A stretch of 64,000 bases of DNA from Candidatus Saccharimonadota bacterium (GTDB lineage: Bacteria; Patescibacteriota; Saccharimonadia; Saccharimonadales; Saccharimonadaceae): assembly GCA_900555265.1 (NCBI GenBank), contig UNSL01000002.1, positions 1 through 64,000 of the forward strand, read 5' to 3'. The notes below the pieces were generated by a model. It was not told the DNA's origin. It made no database searches and was given only the letters and a program-made list of their open reading frames with translations. The position numbers and the translations under genes were made by a program. Position 1 is the first letter of the stretch. Every line of letters begins with the position of its first letter. Positions 63,450 through 64,000 of the stretch are shown here, in pieces.

Positions 63450-63524
63450 TGGCTCCGGCAGCTGGGCTCGAACCAGCGACCTATTGGTTAACAGCCAACC
63501 GCTCTACCACTGAGCTATGCCGGA
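63450..63524 (-). tRNA. tRNA-Asn (GTT)
   Basis: A 75-nt cloverleaf with encoded CCA; acceptor TCCGGCA/TGCCGGA and anticodon loop CTGTTAA (GUU). Confidence 0.95.
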
Positions 63525-63565
63525 ATATGTCTTGTATTATAGCGAGTTTTTGAATAGTTGTAAAG

Positions 63566-63898
63566 TTACTGACGGACAATTTCCAATGCTTTTTTTAAAA
63601 TCTCCACTTCCGAGCGTGATTTTTCGTCATCTTCGGCTTCTCTCTTCTTAATTTCTTTCGCTAAATTTTGCCACCAAACTTCTTTTTTCTCACTGCTCAG
63701 CGTCAAAGACCTAACTTCGCCGTCCTGCTTCTCTAAAAATCCCGCAGCCACCAAATTATCAACATGTTTTGCCACCGTCGACACCGATTTATAGCCCAAA
63801 GCGCGCATAATTTCCCGAAGCGTCGGACTATAGCCATTGCCCTTTATAAATCCATCGATAAAATCCAGCATTATTTTTTGCTTTTTCGTCAGTTTCAT
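63566..63898 (-). CDS. LexA-like winged-helix protein without the autocleavage domain
   Basis: The 110-residue protein matches the DNA-binding half of LexA (LTKKQKIMLDFIDGFI, GYSPTLREIMRALGY, STVAKHVDNL, about 1-65) but has no S24 peptidase (Ser-Lys) domain; the rest is a charged helix (KEIKKREAEDDEKSRSEVEILKK) that could dimerise. It cannot self-cleave like LexA, so SOS-type induction would need another trigger. The ATG 63898 is 6 nt after TATACT. It is divergent from the gene at 63933 with a short shared region. Confidence 0.8.
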   Translation of the reverse strand: MKLTKKQKIMLDFIDGFIKGNGYSPTLREIMRALGYKSVSTVAKHVDNLVAAGFLEKQDGEVRSLTLSSEKKEVWWQNLAKEIKKREAEDDEKSRSEVEILKKALEIVRQ

Positions 63899-63904
63899 AT
63901 CTAA

Positions 63905-63910
63905 AGTATA
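63905..63910 (-). promoter_or_regulatory. leaderless -10 box of the LexA-like gene
   Basis: TATACT on the minus strand, exactly 6 nt before ATG 63896-63898. Confidence 0.6.
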
Positions 63911-63920
63911 CACCATACGC

Positions 63921-63926
63921 TATACT
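63921..63926 (+). promoter_or_regulatory. leaderless -10 box of the right-edge gene
   Basis: TATACT on the plus strand, exactly 6 nt before ATG 63933. The two divergent -10 boxes are only 10 bp apart. Confidence 0.6.
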
Positions 63927-63932
63927 TAAAAT

Positions 63933-64000
63933 ATGGCAAAAAAATACATTAACGACATTCGATTCTGGCTATTGGCTATTATTATTTTTGGCGGCGGCTT
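63933..64000 (+). CDS. 5' end of a membrane protein gene (runs off the right edge)
   Basis: Only about 22 codons are visible: MAKKYINDIRFWLLAIIIFGGG, here split as MAKKYINDIRFW and LLAIIIFGGG, a basic N-terminus and the start of a hydrophobic helix. Too short for a family call. The LexA-like regulator is divergent. Confidence 0.6.
   Translation, partial: MAKKYINDIRFWLLAIIIFGGG

Noticed and set aside
1..64000. CRISPR arrays, prophage, replication origin or rRNA
   Set aside because: None seen on reading; no regularly spaced repeats, phage genes, DnaA-box clusters or rRNA sequences.

Overview
The window reads as a slice of a small, fermentative, Gram-positive-type genome, most likely a Candidatus Saccharibacteria (TM7) member close to the host-associated oral lineages. 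That is inference from the gene mix: a complete arginine deiminase operon, an anaerobic (class III) ribonucleotide reductase, many membrane and secreted proteins of unknown family, DsbA-like proteins, and no biosynthetic operons. The genetic code is standard: UGA ends tilS, aspS and several genes at ATGA overlaps.

Layout. 1-5.6 kb (minus): start of an unidentified gene, a decayed IS256-type transposase abutting a truncated lepA, then murJ, ftsH and tilS. 5.6-9.3 kb (plus): three different CAU tRNAs (Met, probable Ile2, initiator) interleaved with a membrane protein, an ATP-cone protein, a cysteine-less FAD oxidoreductase and a FtsB/DivIC-like protein. 9.3-22.7 kb: murC, mazG, trmB, mscS, small envelope proteins, a VIT-type transporter, N-formylglutamate amidohydrolase-like protein, aspS, a CBS protein, a DsbA-like protein and two CorA proteins. 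22.7-27.5 kb: arcA-arcB-arcD-arcC. 27.5-38.4 kb: TylF-type methyltransferase, heterodimeric ABC exporter, tRNA-Pro, a NUDIX gene with an internal TGA, an amino-acid ABC importer, an LtaS-like enzyme and galE. 38.4-46.4 kb: clpB behind a perfect CIRCE operator, a methyltransferase, a CVPC membrane protein with a DsbA partner, an ABC-2 exporter and a polysaccharide deacetylase. 46.4-52.6 kb: nrdD-nrdG-flavin reductase-large acidic protein, behind two NrdR-box-like palindromes. 52.6-64 kb: two kinase-like genes, a two-component system, a HTH regulator, tandem GH16-LRR surface enzymes, a GT2-GT39 fusion, a frameshifted queuosine-precursor transporter gene, tRNA-Asn and a LexA-like DNA-binding protein.

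Two themes cut across the window. First, about twenty genes have a -10 box placed 6 to 9 nt (sixteen of them exactly 6 nt) before an ATG or GTG and no ribosome-binding site, the signature of leaderless mRNAs; others (clpB, nrdD, GH16 genes, arcA) carry clear GGAGG-type sites. This rule also corrects several start codons. Second, several genes look recently damaged: lepA (truncated), the NUDIX gene (Trp codon to TGA), the queuosine-precursor transporter (one-base frameshift) and a transposase remnant. The arginine deiminase operon would supply ATP from arginine, and the envelope genes (murC, murJ, LtaS-like, deacetylase, GT39, GH16 with a LAxTG tail) fit a Gram-positive-like surface that contacts a host cell.
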